Positions 21,326 through 32,611 are shown, counted from the stretch's first letter. The stretch: 64,000 bases of DNA from Heliocidaris tuberculata (GCA_025618425.1 CM046832.1:67997707-68061706), one strand, 5' to 3'. Numbers and translations are program-made. Notes: generated by a model from the letters alone, not told the origin.

Positions 21326-21879
21326 AAATTAATGGTACTGTTTTGATGAAGAGCATAAAATTGGTAAAACTGGGTATTAATATAAATGTATTCTTGTAAC
21401 CTTCGCAAATATCAGTTTTAATATATACTACCTCATTCAGTTTCAGTCAAGCTTTACAATTGTGAAAAATGGATCTGATATTAATTGGTTATTTGTTTAG
21501 AAGGAAATTACCTTGATGCAGGATGTCAGCTTGTGTGTAATTTTACTTACTAAAATATGATTTTACACTCCCAAAGGAGAAGTTAGAGTAATATTGACTT
21601 TGAGAGGAGTTCTCTTTTCTCTTTCTTTCCGTAAAAAAGTGCGAGTATGAAAATGGGATTGCAGTTGCAAGTTACAGCAGTTTAAGACTTCCAAGAGATT
21701 TTGCTATTTGTATTGTTTGATAGTTGAGGATGATATTTATTTATTTGTTTTTACAATGTGTAATACCTCCATTTCAGTTTTAGTGTTTACAATTGAGAAA
21801 AAATAGGTATGTGGACGAGAGAAAAAAGTTGGTCATTACATGCATACTGTTTATTCTGTTGGTTTTTTTCTTTTTTCTT
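21326..21879. other. Intergenic AT-rich sequence
   Basis: No coding frame, repeat unit or RNA signature is seen here. Confidence 0.5.
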
Positions 21880-22070
21880 CTGTTTTTAATAACACACATG
21901 CACATGCTGGTATCAATATGCCTATAGCACTTCATTTATTTGATGTACGATAAAAGAGCAATGTAGATAAAATGCCTTGCTCAAGGGCACAAGTGCCGTA
22001 CCGAAGAATCGAACTCCCAATCCTCGCATCTTCAGTCAAGCGCCTTAAACCACTGGACCACGGCACCTCC
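21880..22070 (-). mobile_element. tRNA-derived SINE, copy 1
   Basis: The minus strand starts GGAGGTGCCGTGGTCCAGTG, with a polymerase III A box (TGGTCCAGTGG), followed about 35 bases on by a B box (GAGTTCGATTC). It then has a 100-base unique body and a TTATTAAAAAC tail. The copy at 60570-60761 is over 90% identical. The tRNA-like head lacks a functional anticodon arm, so it is a SINE, not a tRNA gene. Confidence 0.85.
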
Positions 22071-22100
22071 ACTTCTGTCGATTTTTGCTGCTGTCGATCA

Positions 22101-23522
22101 GTCTAGTCAGAAAGGGGGTTCCAGTGCACCATCGAGATACATTTTTTTAACCAAGTTTTTTTATAATGCCTGAAGGGTCTAGTTAATGAATTTTTATGTT
22201 CCCATTGCCAAATTGTGTCCCATGGGGTTCAAAATCGGCCATTTTGGCGGCCATCTTGAATATTTGATGAAAGTTCATAATTACCATATCTTTTGAATTA
22301 GACATCATGCAAGAATAACTAAAACAGCTTGTTTGAGTAATAACAGGATGAGGAATCAATGGGCCCCGATTGTGCATGAAAAACGCATGTATTTCCTAAT
22401 CTGAGAGGTGTCATTAAGCTGACCATACTGGTACACTTTTAAAGTATATGTGTAAATTTGTGCATGAAATTCATGGCAATAGCCCTCTCAACATATTTAA
22501 GTAAAAATTTGCAGGTTATCATTGTTTTTACTAGTTGAAAAACAAGATGACTTTAGGATTCAAGATTTTTTGTGCAAATTTTATCACTGTTTTCACACTT
22601 TTTGATGTTTTGTAGAATCCAAGTTACTCAAATCACAAAAACAACTCTCTAAAGCGATTCCTCATCCTATTATTACCAGGCCTGTAAGTGGGGTACCAAA
22701 AAAAGAGCGGAACAACAGCTGAAATCTATTTGCTTGTCTTCCGCTTTGTATCTGACGTAATGCAGTTTGAACGCCCACTGTCGGCCTGCCTGACACATGC
22801 GGCGGCACGGTCCACAGTTCTCCGGTATATGAATGCAAGCAGCATGAACTTCACATCGCGCGTGGAGGCTATTTATTGCCTACGGAGGGATCCGATTCAC
22901 AGCCTGCTTTGCGCCAATCAGAAATGTCTGCAAATTTTATTCACGGCTGCATTCTCATTCTGGTCAATGGTGGCGCTATAATTCCTCTAAACAGAGAAAG
23001 CACCGGGTGGTAATATTGTTTTCTCTGAATAAAGAGCAAGGGCCAGATTTTTCGCTTAATGATTGCTCCCCTTAGAGCTGGTATTTAGTGAAGTATCAGC
23101 AATACTGTTCATGGTGGAGAAACTGAATTATAGGTTTAGTTTTTCAGGGTTACACCATGTAATCTTTCAAGGAATAAGAGCCCTGAAAAGGGCTCGAGAA
23201 CTCCGCTAAGAGCTCTGTGGTTCTCGACGTTTCGATCAGTATGGTCTGATCGTCATCAGGAGAATGACTAGACCTGTATTAATCACTTAGAAAAGCTGTT
23301 TTATTTATTCTTGCATGATGTCTAATTCAAAAGATATGTTAATTATGAAATTTCATCAAAAATTCAAGATGGATGCTAAAATGGCCGATTTTGAACCCCA
23401 TGGGGCACGATTTGGCAATGGGAACATAAAAATTCATTAACTAGACACTTCAGACATAAAAAAAACTTGGTTAAAAAAAATGTACCTCGATGGTGCACGG
23501 GAACCCCCCTTTCCGACTAGAC
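22101..23522. mobile_element. Foldback element, about 1.42 kb
   Basis: Arms 22101-22347 and 23273-23522 are inverted copies of about 85% identity, beginning GTCTAGTC and ending GACTAGAC. They share ATTTTTATGTTCCCATTGCC and the ATCTTTTGAATTAGACATCA block. The loop contains a GC-richer segment (22690-22980) with a 97-codon frame of no recognised family and a hammerhead-like motif (23190-23260). Confidence 0.8.
23190..23262 (-). ncRNA. Hammerhead-ribozyme-like motif
   Basis: On the minus strand CTGATGA (23253-23259) is followed by a 6-7 bp stem (GATCAG, loop ACCATA, CTGATC) and then GAAAC, the order of a hammerhead core. An 8-bp hairpin (TCGAGAAC/GTTCTCGA) follows. The extra C beside the stem and the lack of a clear stem I make catalytic activity uncertain. 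Such motifs are typical of Penelope-like elements and some SINE-like retroposons. Confidence 0.3.
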
Positions 23523-23819
23523 TATATCATCACACTATCATTACTTTGGAAGACACATGGTAAGATAAACCTTTTATTTCAAGTGACAGGGGTCAAAATG
23601 TCTAATTTGACAATCATTTTGCAACAAAAAATGCATTTTTAACATTGACTGATTCGCCTATGTGGCCTTTTATTTGCATCCAAGATAAAAACATATGACA
23701 GGGTAAAAGAAAGTCATAAATAAGACGTAGATATAAAATAATACAATGGCAACATGACAAGGAAAATTACGAAGAACAATGTACAACAAAGACAGCTACA
23801 TATAAAAGTATACGGATGC

Positions 23820-24445
23820 GGGGATCAGCAAAGGCCAAAGGCCTATCAAGGCTAACCCCCTATATAATGTAAAGAATTATAACAAATTAACATGACAAAC
23901 AGAACAAACAGGCAGGCATGTTACGATCAGAATTATACATGATGAATGATAAAAGACTTCCTCTTAAAAACAGACACTGATGGGCAAGATTTCTTCTCTC
24001 TTTTCCTAACATGTACCATATTAAAGGTCTTCTGTAGCTTATGACTGAACGAGAGAGATTATATCGGTAATTTGTCAAGTACAAATTATCAGAACATCTT
24101 GTTGCATATCTGTTTATAGCATTCTGATAAATAAAAATGTCATTAAAACAATTGAGTACAACATTTTTAATACACTGAAACATAAAAATTGCAATATAAT
24201 AAGTATTAAGGTCAAATATAGTTAAGAATTCAAGATTTTTGAAGAGGATGTTTGTGTGGGCAAGGTATGGTGATTTGGTTATAATCCTAACAGCACGCTT
24301 CTATAGCAAGTATAACTTCTGTAGTAAATATTTTGCACAATGTCCCCACACAAAATTGTAAAAAGAAAGGTAGGGCAAGATCATAGCATTATTGAATTTT
24401 ACTAGTATTGGCTAAGGTAAATTATGCTTAATTCTATTCTATTCT
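23820..24445 (-). pseudogene. CR1/L2-type LINE 3' end (LINE 1)
   Basis: The minus-strand frame at 23887-24183 reads through FNDIFIYQNAINRYATR, LTNYRYNLSRSVISYRRPL and IWYML, the typical C-terminal tail of CR1/L2-group reverse transcriptases. Upstream, in a shifted frame, are PYLAHTNILFKNLEF-like residues. The element is 5'-truncated and frameshifted. Its 3' UTR (23820-23880) has the TAGGCCTTTGGCC motif. A TTCTA microsatellite at 24432-24450 borders it. Confidence 0.7.
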
Positions 24446-24699
24446 ATTTTAAAATCTTTTCGAATTATTTCCTGTGCTGTAATGTTGATTCAAATGAGTT
24501 GAATTCACAAGTGCTCTTGCGATGTATTAAGTGAATAGCTGTATTCATGTGTTCTTCTTCTTCTTCCGGTTGAAGTACAATCCTCTGCATAGAGTGCTGT
24601 ATGGTGTGCCATGCTGCATGTGTGAGTCACAATCAGGGTCATGTCAATTGATTTGAAAAGTGTTTGTGTGCAAGTAAAAAACATCTCCTCCTGCTAACA

Positions 24700-25324
24700 C
24701 TGTGTCTGTCTCAGCCTTACTCCTTCCATCAGTCTCCTAAACTGTTCCAGTGAAGAAGCGGCTATCACTGTGGTAGGAAGCTAGTTCCATAGGCATGTGG
24801 CACTTGGGAAGAAGAAGAAATTTTGGAATCTTGATGTTCTGCAGCGATGTTTTTGGATGTGGCCTTGCAATGAGTCCATGTACATGTAGGATGCTGTACA
24901 GCATGATGACTTTCAGGTGTCCTCGTCTTTCACGCATAGGCTGCCACTTCAATGTGTTGAACATTTTGGTGACACTGTCTTAGATGGAAGTCATTTAGTA
25001 CAAAAGGGCAGCTCTCCTCTGGACCATCTCAATTTTCATAATTTGTTCCTGATTTTGGGGGTCCCATGATGTTGAGGCATAGTCAGGGATTGTCTTGCCT
25101 TGCTGAAGATGCCCACAATCAATGTGTGGATTATTATGGCAAAAAAAGATCATGTACATGTAAGCCTGCTCTTTCCCAGGAAAGAGCAGGCAGCTGGGGC
25201 AGCCATAGCAGTTTCTGTGGATGAAACCTCTGGCACTGTTGGCCTTCTTGCATGAGCTGTCTACATGGGTCCTCCAGCTTAGTTTGGAATTGATGTGAAC
25301 ATCAAGGTATTTGGCATTATTGAC
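24700..25324 (-). pseudogene. Jockey/CR1-like LINE 2, 3' part
   Basis: The minus frame shows VNNAKYLDVHINSKLSWRTH, CKKANSARGFIHRN, YASTSWDPQNQEQIMKIEMV and QRRAALLY. A second frame then gives MFNTLKWQPMRERRGHLKVI, the classic end of a non-LTR reverse transcriptase. It stops abruptly at 25324, where a gypsy LTR begins. Its upstream half is at 33914-34270 on the far side of that gypsy element. Confidence 0.82.
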
Positions 25325-25438
25325 TGAAGAGTCGTCAATCAACACAAACAACTGTCAGAACGAAAAACAAGATCGAGTCCAAGTATTTGGTGGGTTCTAT
25401 TTCGCAGATTCTCGGCCATAACACTCACTGGGCAGTCA
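25325..25438 (-). repeat. 3' LTR of gypsy copy 2
   Basis: Aligns with 33787-33913 over most of its length with small indels. On the minus strand it starts TGACTGCCCAGTGAG and ends CTTCA. It directly abuts LINE 2. Confidence 0.7.
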
Positions 25439-25517
25439 CCCTTTGACCTTCTTTACTAGTCTTCTTCCTAGACACTACATCTCCTCCCTTTCTAAGAATG
25501 ACTGTTAGTCATAAATG

Positions 25518-25749
25518 GGGGAGCCAACATTTGCTCCTGCAACATTTGCTCCACAGTCCATATCTCGAAAGGTCAAAGGTTAAGGTCAAGGTCATGATTT
25601 GTTTCTTTGTTCAGGAAAATGTGAAGATTAGGATTAGGGTTAGGGTTAGGTTTAGGGTTAGGGTTAGGGTTAGGTATAGGTTTAGGTTTAGGATTAACAT
25701 GGTAAAGTTAGACCGGAGCAATTGTCGCAGGAGCAAATGTCATACATCC
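25518..25749. mobile_element. MITE with internal telomere-like repeats, copy 1
   Basis: The ends GGGGAGCCAACATTTGCTCC and GGAGCAAATGTCATACATCC are imperfect inverted repeats sharing ACATTTGCTCC. A perfect 8-bp duplication, CATAAATG, flanks it (25510-25517 and 25750-25757). The core has AGGTCAAAGGTTAAGGTCA followed by a (TTAGGG/TTTAGG)n tract of about 70 bases (25628-25695). The second copy is at 63140-63354. The 8-bp duplication points to a hAT-like mechanism. Confidence 0.88.
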
Positions 25750-25908
25750 CATAAATGAACAAATTTATCAAACAACAACATAAACAACATAAGAGATATA
25801 TATCTCTTGCAACTGTACCTTCTATGATATTGTTTTCTCTTTCTACAAGTAATTTTGCTTCAAATATTTTGAAATGTTTATTTTGGGAGACTTTTTCTGA
25901 CTGTTTAC

Positions 25909-25927
25909 TTTTTTCTGGGACGCACTA
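25909..25927. repeat. End fragment of a second mariner-like element
   Basis: TTTTCTGGGACGCACTA is the inverted copy of the mariner-like TIR that starts at 25930. The two ends face each other across one TA pair, leaving a palindrome (CTGGGACGCACTATACAGTG and onward). Confidence 0.6.
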
Positions 25928-25929
25928 TA

Positions 25930-26927
25930 CAGTGCGTCCCAGAAAAAATGACACCCTAAAACAAAGGGTTATTGTGACCACGCTTTGTGCTCTATGAAAA
26001 TAATTATCTATTTTCCATAAACTAGAAGTATTTTGCTGTTAAATGATACCATGATGGCATCCATCCATACATGCTATACAAAGCAGCAGCATTTTGTTTT
26101 GTATTGGAATGGTACCTGCAATCAAAATGAAAAGCCATTTGTTTTGCATTTTTCTGAACTGAAGTTTCTTTTAAGAACAAAGCGGACAAAAAGGTGATAT
26201 TTTCATAAAAGAATTTTGTAAGTGGCACTTTCCATTGTCATCAATTGGAAATACAAGGGCCCGTTGCATAAAAATTACCATTAACGGTAACTTTGCCATC
26301 AATGGCAACTCCCATGGAAACCTTGAGTTTGATTGGCTGTTGAGTGATGTTAACATGGTAGTTACCATTGATAGCAGAGTTACCATTAATGGTAAGTTTT
26401 ATGCAACGGGGCCCTGGTACAAAGGGCACATAAGGCAGAACAAATATCAAGATTATGGCAATTTCCCACCTCAGGAAGGGCACCTTTTCCATTACAAGAA
26501 GGGCACTTTTTCATCTTTTGAGAGATATTTATTGAGTTTTGAAATTTTGGGGGCGTATGCCCCTACCACCAATGGAAATTGGTATTGACCCATGTTTTTA
26601 TGAATTTCTGAGAGAATGCATGCCATCACACAAGGGAATTTCACGTACTATATCTCTCAAAGCTGGTATTTCCCTTTAGTCATTTTCGCATATGATACTA
26701 ACGTCTTCATGGTTTTACCCAAATCCTGCACAACTGAGTTTTTACGTCTTTTTCAAAATGCTGATGCTCGTTAAAACATGTACTAATGGATGCCATCAAG
26801 GTACAATTTAAAAACATAATACTTCTACATACAGCTTATGGAAAATAGATAATTATTGTCGTAGAGCTTATAGTGTGGTCACAATAACCCTTTGTTTTAG
26901 GGTTTCGTTTTTTTCTGGGACGCACTG
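25930..26927. mobile_element. Mariner-like non-autonomous element, 998 bases
   Basis: Long TIRs (25930-26040 and 26812-26927) begin CAGTGCGTCCCAGAAAAAA and share the CCTAAAACAAAGGGTTATTG block. TA flanks both ends (25928-25929 and 26928-26929), the target duplication of the Tc1/mariner group. There is no transposase frame. A smaller MITE is nested at 26257-26414. Confidence 0.85.
26257..26414. mobile_element. Small nested MITE, 158 bases
   Basis: The ends GGGCCCGTTGCATAAAA and TTTTATGCAACGGGGCCC are inverted copies. The arms continue through ATTACCATTAACGGTAAC and its inverted partner. It lies inside the mariner-like element. Flanks ATACAA and GTACAAA may be a duplicated target. Confidence 0.75.
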
Positions 26928-26929
26928 TA

Positions 26930-27313
26930 GTGACTCAACGATCTTTTAACTAGATGTACACGTATCCTTCATGATGTCTATCTCACAGTAGCGACTATAA
27001 TAGTCAACAACAACAAAAATGTAGTCCTTCGATGGCAGAGGACCCAACAAATCAATAGCAATGGTTTGCAATGGTCCTGATGGCAATGGTGTAGGGCTAA
27101 CTGGCTCTGTAGAAGGCATGGCTGATGTTATCTGACATCCATGACATGACTTGACTTAGCGCTCAACCTCCTTCTCCATCTGAGGCCACCAAACCTTGGT
27201 ACGAAGCCTCTGCTTAGTCCCTAGAATGCCCAAGTGTCCCTGATGGGCCAATGTAACTTCTTTGGGATCACTTTTCTCATACACCTCATCCATCTCATCC
27301 AATGGTGGCTTGA
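26930..27313 (-). pseudogene. gypsy copy 2 integrase, N-terminal fragment
   Basis: The minus-strand frame reads HQGHLGILGTKQRL, VWWPQMEKEVER, a stop, CHGCQITSAMPS, then IAIDLLGPLPSKDYIFVVVD. These are the HHCC zinc finger and the first catalytic aspartate of a retroelement integrase. It is cut by the mariner-like element on one side and LINE 3 on the other, so the rest of the core is absent. Confidence 0.8.
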
Positions 27314-28680
27314 CTAAACAACAAATTGAACGTCTAGAGAAGCTCCAGAAAAGAACGCTGAAAATAATAGTAGGTCCGAACTACCAGTCATATGAGGTTG
27401 CCTTGAATCTATTGAATATGTCCTCTTTGGTTGACAGGAGGAGGGATCTGTGTATTGACTTTGCTGAGAGGCCGAGTTCAAATAAGAAACTATCCTACCT
27501 GATTCCTCCATGTAAGAGCACGAGAAAGCTTCGAAAGACTAATGTTAGAGAACAGCTAAAATGTAAAACTAAACGATTCTGAAACAGTCCGGTGCCCTAC
27601 CTAATTGACCTGTTAAATTCAAGATAGACTACATGTATTTATGATATTGTATTTTTTAGTTTGATAAGTAATTAAATGCAAACACATCCTTATGATGATG
27701 ATGTAGATAATGTTTATTGTAATGATGTTCATTATTTTAAAGTTATCTTATTATAAATGAAAACGATATTTCACAGGTGAATTTTTAACACTGTTACTAG
27801 ATTTTGTATTGTTCAGAAATATATATGTGGAAAGTATCAAAAGCCTTTTTGCTTCATCATTGCTCTTTTTTCTATCTTTCTTAAGAGCTCTCATTACTTT
27901 TACCTGTGCTCTTTAGTTTGTTATATTAGATTGCTCAGAAAATATATAACACAAAAAATATTTATGAAAATGTATTACAAAACCCAACGAAGAGTTTTTA
28001 CGGAAATTTAAAGATATACATATACATGTATATGTAATACAAGTGTACCATTATCCTTGATTTCATTATACTCTTTGTAAACATTCAACCTCTCCATCAT
28101 CTCATCTCTTCTCTCTATCTCCCTCTCTCGCTCTCCGTTTCTCCCTCTCTCTCTGTCTCTCTGTCCTGTTCTCTTTCTCTCTCTCTCTGTCTCCTCTCTT
28201 TTTCTCTTTCTCTTTTCTTCCAACTATATACTCCTTGGTGCCTGCATTTCCCTATTCCTACTCTCTTTGCTGTCCTTTTCTGTTCTGATGAAGATGAGTA
28301 GTATATGCATATCTTGCTTGTTTTCAGAGATAATTGACATTGCTTGATATATCTTGATTGATGTTTATCATGTCTTGTACCTGTATACTTTTTCAATTTA
28401 CTTGCATGAACTATTCATTAAGAAAGTATAATTACTATGTATCATATATTTGATTTAATGTACATTTTCATTGTTAACCCACAGACTACGGGAACCGGGT
28501 GGCTCCTGTATTAAGCCTATGAGAGTTAAAGAATTCAGTAGCCAACAGGTTAAGTTTCATTATGATTTTGTAAAAGTTATTGTTTATGTTTTATACACTG
28601 TACAAAAATTTGCAATTCAGTCAGTTGGCTGCAAATGATTTTTTAATAAACCATTACCATTACCATTACCGTTACAACTA
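27314..28680 (+). pseudogene. LINE 3, 5'-truncated 3' end with (ATTACC)n tail
   Basis: The plus frame to 27582 reads LTKQQIERLEKLQKRTLKII, then YEVALNLLNMSSLVDRRRDL and CIDFA, the C-terminal end of a Jockey/CR1-like reverse transcriptase. A long AT-rich 3' UTR with a CT-rich patch (28100-28220) follows. The element ends in CCATTACCATTACCATTACC near 28651-28672, a typical LINE tail repeat. It inserted into the integrase region of gypsy copy 2. Confidence 0.78.
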
Positions 28681-28904
28681 AATTCATGCCTGAAAGGTGA
28701 GAAACGAACTGCTTCTTTCTCCCATTGATTGTTGCTCAGGCTTTATTTCAGCATCTTCAGTTCATCATCATCCTTGGATGCTTCCTCAACCTCCCTGGTT
28801 GACAAGGCATCATTGGGTGTACATGTAACTTCCTCTGCAACCCATAAAAAAACAATATTTTTAAATGCTTTTTTACTGTACTGCATCCTCGTGCAGAGCT
28901 GTGC

Positions 28905-29163
28905 TATCCTTACTTGACATCATGGGCTGTCGAGACACAATATCAGCGATATTCTGTCTACCAGGTAGATAGAATATCAGCGATATTTTGTCTACCAGGC
29001 AGATACTTCACTGAGAATGTGTAGGACATCAACTTTGTTACCCAGCGTTCGATCCTTGCATTGGGACGGGACTTCAGTCCGTACAGAACTTCAAGTGGCT
29101 TGTGATCTGCAATAAGCTCAAACCGTACTCCATAAAGATAATTATGGAACTTATGACAAGTCC
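28905..29163 (-). pseudogene. gypsy copy 2 RNase H, C-terminal piece
   Basis: The frame reads CHKFHNYLYGVRFELIADHK, PLEVLYGLKSRPNARIERW and VKYLPGRQNIADI. The last motif is duplicated in tandem (28930-28995) with a stop between the copies. It continues the RNase H piece that starts beyond the insertion at 29164-29881. Confidence 0.78.
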
Positions 29164-29881
29164 CCAGAGGCGAGGTTCTTAATTATTTTGTCAGGCAGGC
29201 CAGAAATATTCTTGAAATTTTTCATCGCGGGCCACTAAGTTTTGCCATGGACCTCATACAAAGAAGTATGGGAATTACGTCTCTTGGTTTTTCAATTCAG
29301 CAAACGAGTGAAGCTAATAAGCAAAACAAATTACACTTTAGAACCGTGAAAATGTCATCATTTCGTCATCAAAATGTGCCTATTATTTACAAATTACAAA
29401 GAGACCATTACTCCCCAAAAATGAGGTGGCGGGAGCATGCGAATGCTGGGTAATTTTGATAATCTTGGGGGAGGGGGCTGCAGCCCCCATCCCCCGCCTC
29501 ATACGCCTGTGCATACATGTACATACCCAAGTCGGCCATGTATAAGATGCAACAATTTTAGAATACCCCTCCCATTTTATATCATAAATAATTATTATCC
29601 TTATTCTTTCTTAGTTTGATTTTTTTCTTCAAAATATATGTGGGAGGACAGGGAAAGGATATGCTATTTGGGAGCGAGCGAGCGAAGCGAGCAAGCAAAA
29701 ACTATGATAACTTTATTCATACCAATTAATAGTCAGGATGATGTATTATGTATTCACATATACATAAAATAAAACAATAAATTTTGTTAAATTTTTTGAA
29801 ATAGATATTTTGGAGGGCCACATGAAATCGTCTCGTCGGCCGCAAGTGGCCCATGGGTCGCACTTTAAGAACAGGGGCCCT
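29164..29881. mobile_element. hAT-like insertion in RNase H
   Basis: The insertion separates TEKEAL from CHKFHNYLYG of the RNase H frame. Its two ends both contain GTTCTTAA close to CCCC/GGGG blocks (left CCCCAGAGGCGAGGTTCTTA; right TTAAGAACAGGGGCCC), as in short hAT elements. Inside are the GAGCGAGCGAGCGAAGCGAG motif (29673-29692) and (C)n/(G)n patches. A target duplication is not clear. Confidence 0.55.
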
Positions 29882-30950
29882 AGAGCCTCCTTTTCAGTTG
29901 TGGAATAATGCTTCTCTGCGTCAGTGAGTGACCTGCTTGCATGACTGATAACTGGTCTCAACCAGTTTGCAACAGTACAGCTCCAAGTCCAACGTTGTTT
30001 TTGTCTGTTACCAGCTGTGTCTTGTCAGCATGAAGCCTAAAGTATCCAAATGCTTCTTCTTTTGTCAAGGCTTGGGTCAACTGGATAAGGCTTTTGTCCT
30101 GTTCAGGACCCCAAACAAACAGTTCATTCTTCCTGCCTAGCCTACGCAAGGGCTCTGCGATTGCTGCTACATGTAGGTCAGCAATGTACTGGGCTGAAAA
30201 GTTCACCAGTCCCAGAAAGCTTTGGACCTCAGCTGACGTCTTTGGCTTCCCAGCATTCTTAAGGGCCTAACCCCTATCGTGGGTTGGCTCGACTCCCCTT
30301 GCACTCAGAGTGTGCGCCATAAAGGTTATTTGTTCTGAAACATTCCAGGTTAGATTCTTCTCCTGTAGCCTACATGTAGATAGGACTTTGCAGAGCCTCT
30401 CATCATGCTCTTCTCTCGTGCAACCATACAAAATTGTCATCCAAGATATTAGCTACTCCGTCACCACTAAGCACTTGGCTCATGACATTCTGGTACCGCT
30501 TGTACCTGTACAACCCTTTATATGCAACAAAGTTTGTGATTTCTTTCGAAAGGCTATCAAGTTCGATCAGATCATAGCCGTACTTAAGGTCTAACTTAGA
30601 GAAAACCATACCACCATTCATCTGATAGAGCATTTCATCCACTGTTGGAATAGGATGACACTCTCTCTCTGTATTGCCCTATTTGCCTGCCTCACGTCAA
30701 CACATAGGCGCATATCCCCGTTTGGCTTTGGCACAATTATTACGGGACTCACCCACTCGCTTGGACTTTCAACCTTCTCAATAATATCTAATGACTCTCA
30801 CTCCTCCAACTTCATACTGACCTTATCTCTAAGACACACAATATTCTGTACAAATTCCATGTTACTGGTCTTACTCCTGTATCTATGTGTACATGTAGGT
30901 GCAATTTTTTACCTATCCAACTTGCCTATCCCCTCAAACAAGTTGCCATA
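29882..30950 (-). pseudogene. gypsy copy 2 RT and RNase H, N-terminal piece
   Basis: Read on the minus strand with frameshifts: SPSEWVSPVIIVPKPNG, RHPIPTVDEMLYQMNGG, VFSKLDLKYGYDLIELD, a degraded catalytic box near ILDDNFVWLH, then LVTDKNNVGLGAVLLQTG and RPVISHASRSLTDAEKHY. These are the palm of a gypsy reverse transcriptase and the start of RNase H. The YxDD box and the RNase H catalytic Asp both look altered, so the copy is dead. Confidence 0.82.
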
Positions 30951-32609
30951 TGTGACCCGGCACCACAAAACGACCAAAAAGTCGCAAGCCGTGATCTTGT
31001 GCAAACAGCTGAAATGGAAATTTGGGTAGGAAAATTTGATTTTGGGATTTTTGTTTTTTCTGAAAGATCGTTCTTTTCTGTACCTTATATCAAAATCTGG
31101 AAGCTTAAAGGGGGTACCCAATGCTGAAACAATGTTAGTTCATTTAAAAGATCATGATTTTATTAGAAGAAAATCATCTGCCTTAAAAAAAAATTAAAAT
31201 TCGTGTTGCCAGAAAATCCCCGAAATATGGTAAAATTTCAGGATATTTTGGCCCCTCAGCTGTGTCCCAATTTCAGCTAGGTAACCACAATGACGTCAAA
31301 GTGGTTACCTTGTCGCGCAATTATAGCAAAATGCGCACAAGGTGTAATGCATTTTGTACAGTCTAACGCGCAACACATCTGCAATACGCGAACCTGGGTA
31401 ACCACTTTGACGTCATTGTGGTTACCTAGCTGAAATTGGGACACCGCTGAGGGGCCAAAATATCCTGAAGTCTTACCATATTTCGGGGATTTTTCTGGCA
31501 ACACGAATTTTTAAAAAACTTAAGGCAGATGATTTTCTGCTAATAAAATCATGATCTTTCAAATGAACTAACATTGTTTCAGCATTGGGTACCCCCTTTA
31601 AAACATAGTAGAAGATGAGTTTTTGACAGTTTTTCTAGACCAGTTTTTTTCACACAGCTTCGGTTTCTTGCTAATTCTTTGCCCTCCCGTATGATTTTTG
31701 TTTAATTGGTACCGCTCACCCTCGTAAAATTACTGCAATCTCACGGGCCTTAAATTACCTTTTCCCTAATGATTTTTATACTGATAGAAAGAATAAACTC
31801 TGAGCAATCTCATCATACTGATATTACAGTTGATTAATACTCGCGAAGGCAAATTACAGAGCAGTTTTAAGTTCCATTTCTATGAAGAAACAAAGTATGA
31901 AAAAGGATTTCGTTGCTAATGAACGATCAAGTTTATTCATGTGAGCAAGGAAAGAGTGTGTAAGTTCTATGTAAAACAAATTGCATAGGTTAATCATTGT
32001 GAACAAGAAAAAGAGTAGGTCCTATTTAAGTTAATTATAGGCTAAATTACAAGTTCAACGTATGATAACAGGACTACGAGGTAACAAACAAGTATTATGT
32101 AACAGGGAACAAAGAAAGACATCCCAATGGAGTGAATAGGCATGGTCTAGTGCAGGTGTCAGGCCACCGAGGTGCGCTTAATCTCCTATTAGAACACTCT
32201 TATTTCCATCATAATAACTTTCGAATGACTAAAGTTCACAATTTGAAGTCTTGGCAACAGAATGAATAAACTATGTTTAACACTCCTACCAAATATCAAC
32301 CTAATCCGACAATTCATTCATAGTGGGTGCTATGGCCTTTTGACTCACTCTCTATTGATTTTCTCTCTTGTTTTCTTACTCTGCACGCTTGAATAGGCCT
32401 CAACTTTAGAGCTCATTTCCTCCCTATTTAATACCAGCAAATCTCTCTTACAAGCTCCTTTCATTCGCTGAATTAAAATGGTTAGAAAGTTTCAATTATA
32501 ATGAGTCATATATCAATTTGAAGCTGAGACTCTGTTCTATCCAAATATGATAAAATCAGAAAAATAATTTTTTGTGACTTTTTGGTGGTTTTGTGGTGCT
32601 GGGTCACAT
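30951..32609. mobile_element. TIR element, about 1.66 kb, inside gypsy copy 2
   Basis: The ends TGTGACCCGGCACCACAAAA and TTTTGTGGTGCTGGGTCACA are inverted copies with one mismatch. They sit between the protease and RT regions of the gypsy element, whose reading continues on both sides. A large palindrome (31106-31601) occupies the left third. No transposase frame is visible. Confidence 0.82.
31106..31601. mobile_element. Palindromic foldback unit, 496 bases
   Basis: The arms 31106-31305 and about 31395-31601 are inverted copies of about 95% identity. They start AAAGGGGGTACCCAATGCTG and share a TGACGTCA-bearing block next to GTGGTTACC. The loop is about 90 bases and rich in GCGCA motifs. It is nested in, or an internal long palindrome of, the 1.66-kb TIR element. 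Confidence 0.85.
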
Positions 32610-32611
32610 CC

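Noticed and set aside
22688..22981. 97-codon frame in the foldback loop
   Set aside because: Starts at a non-ATG codon, no recognised domain, and lies within a transposon loop; kept only as a note.
25628..25695. Chromosome end or fusion scar (TTAGGG tract)
   Set aside because: The tract is short and lies inside a MITE with target duplications, which explains it.
28008..28396. Glu/Arg-rich frames
   Set aside because: They cross a CT-rich microsatellite in the 3' UTR of LINE 3.
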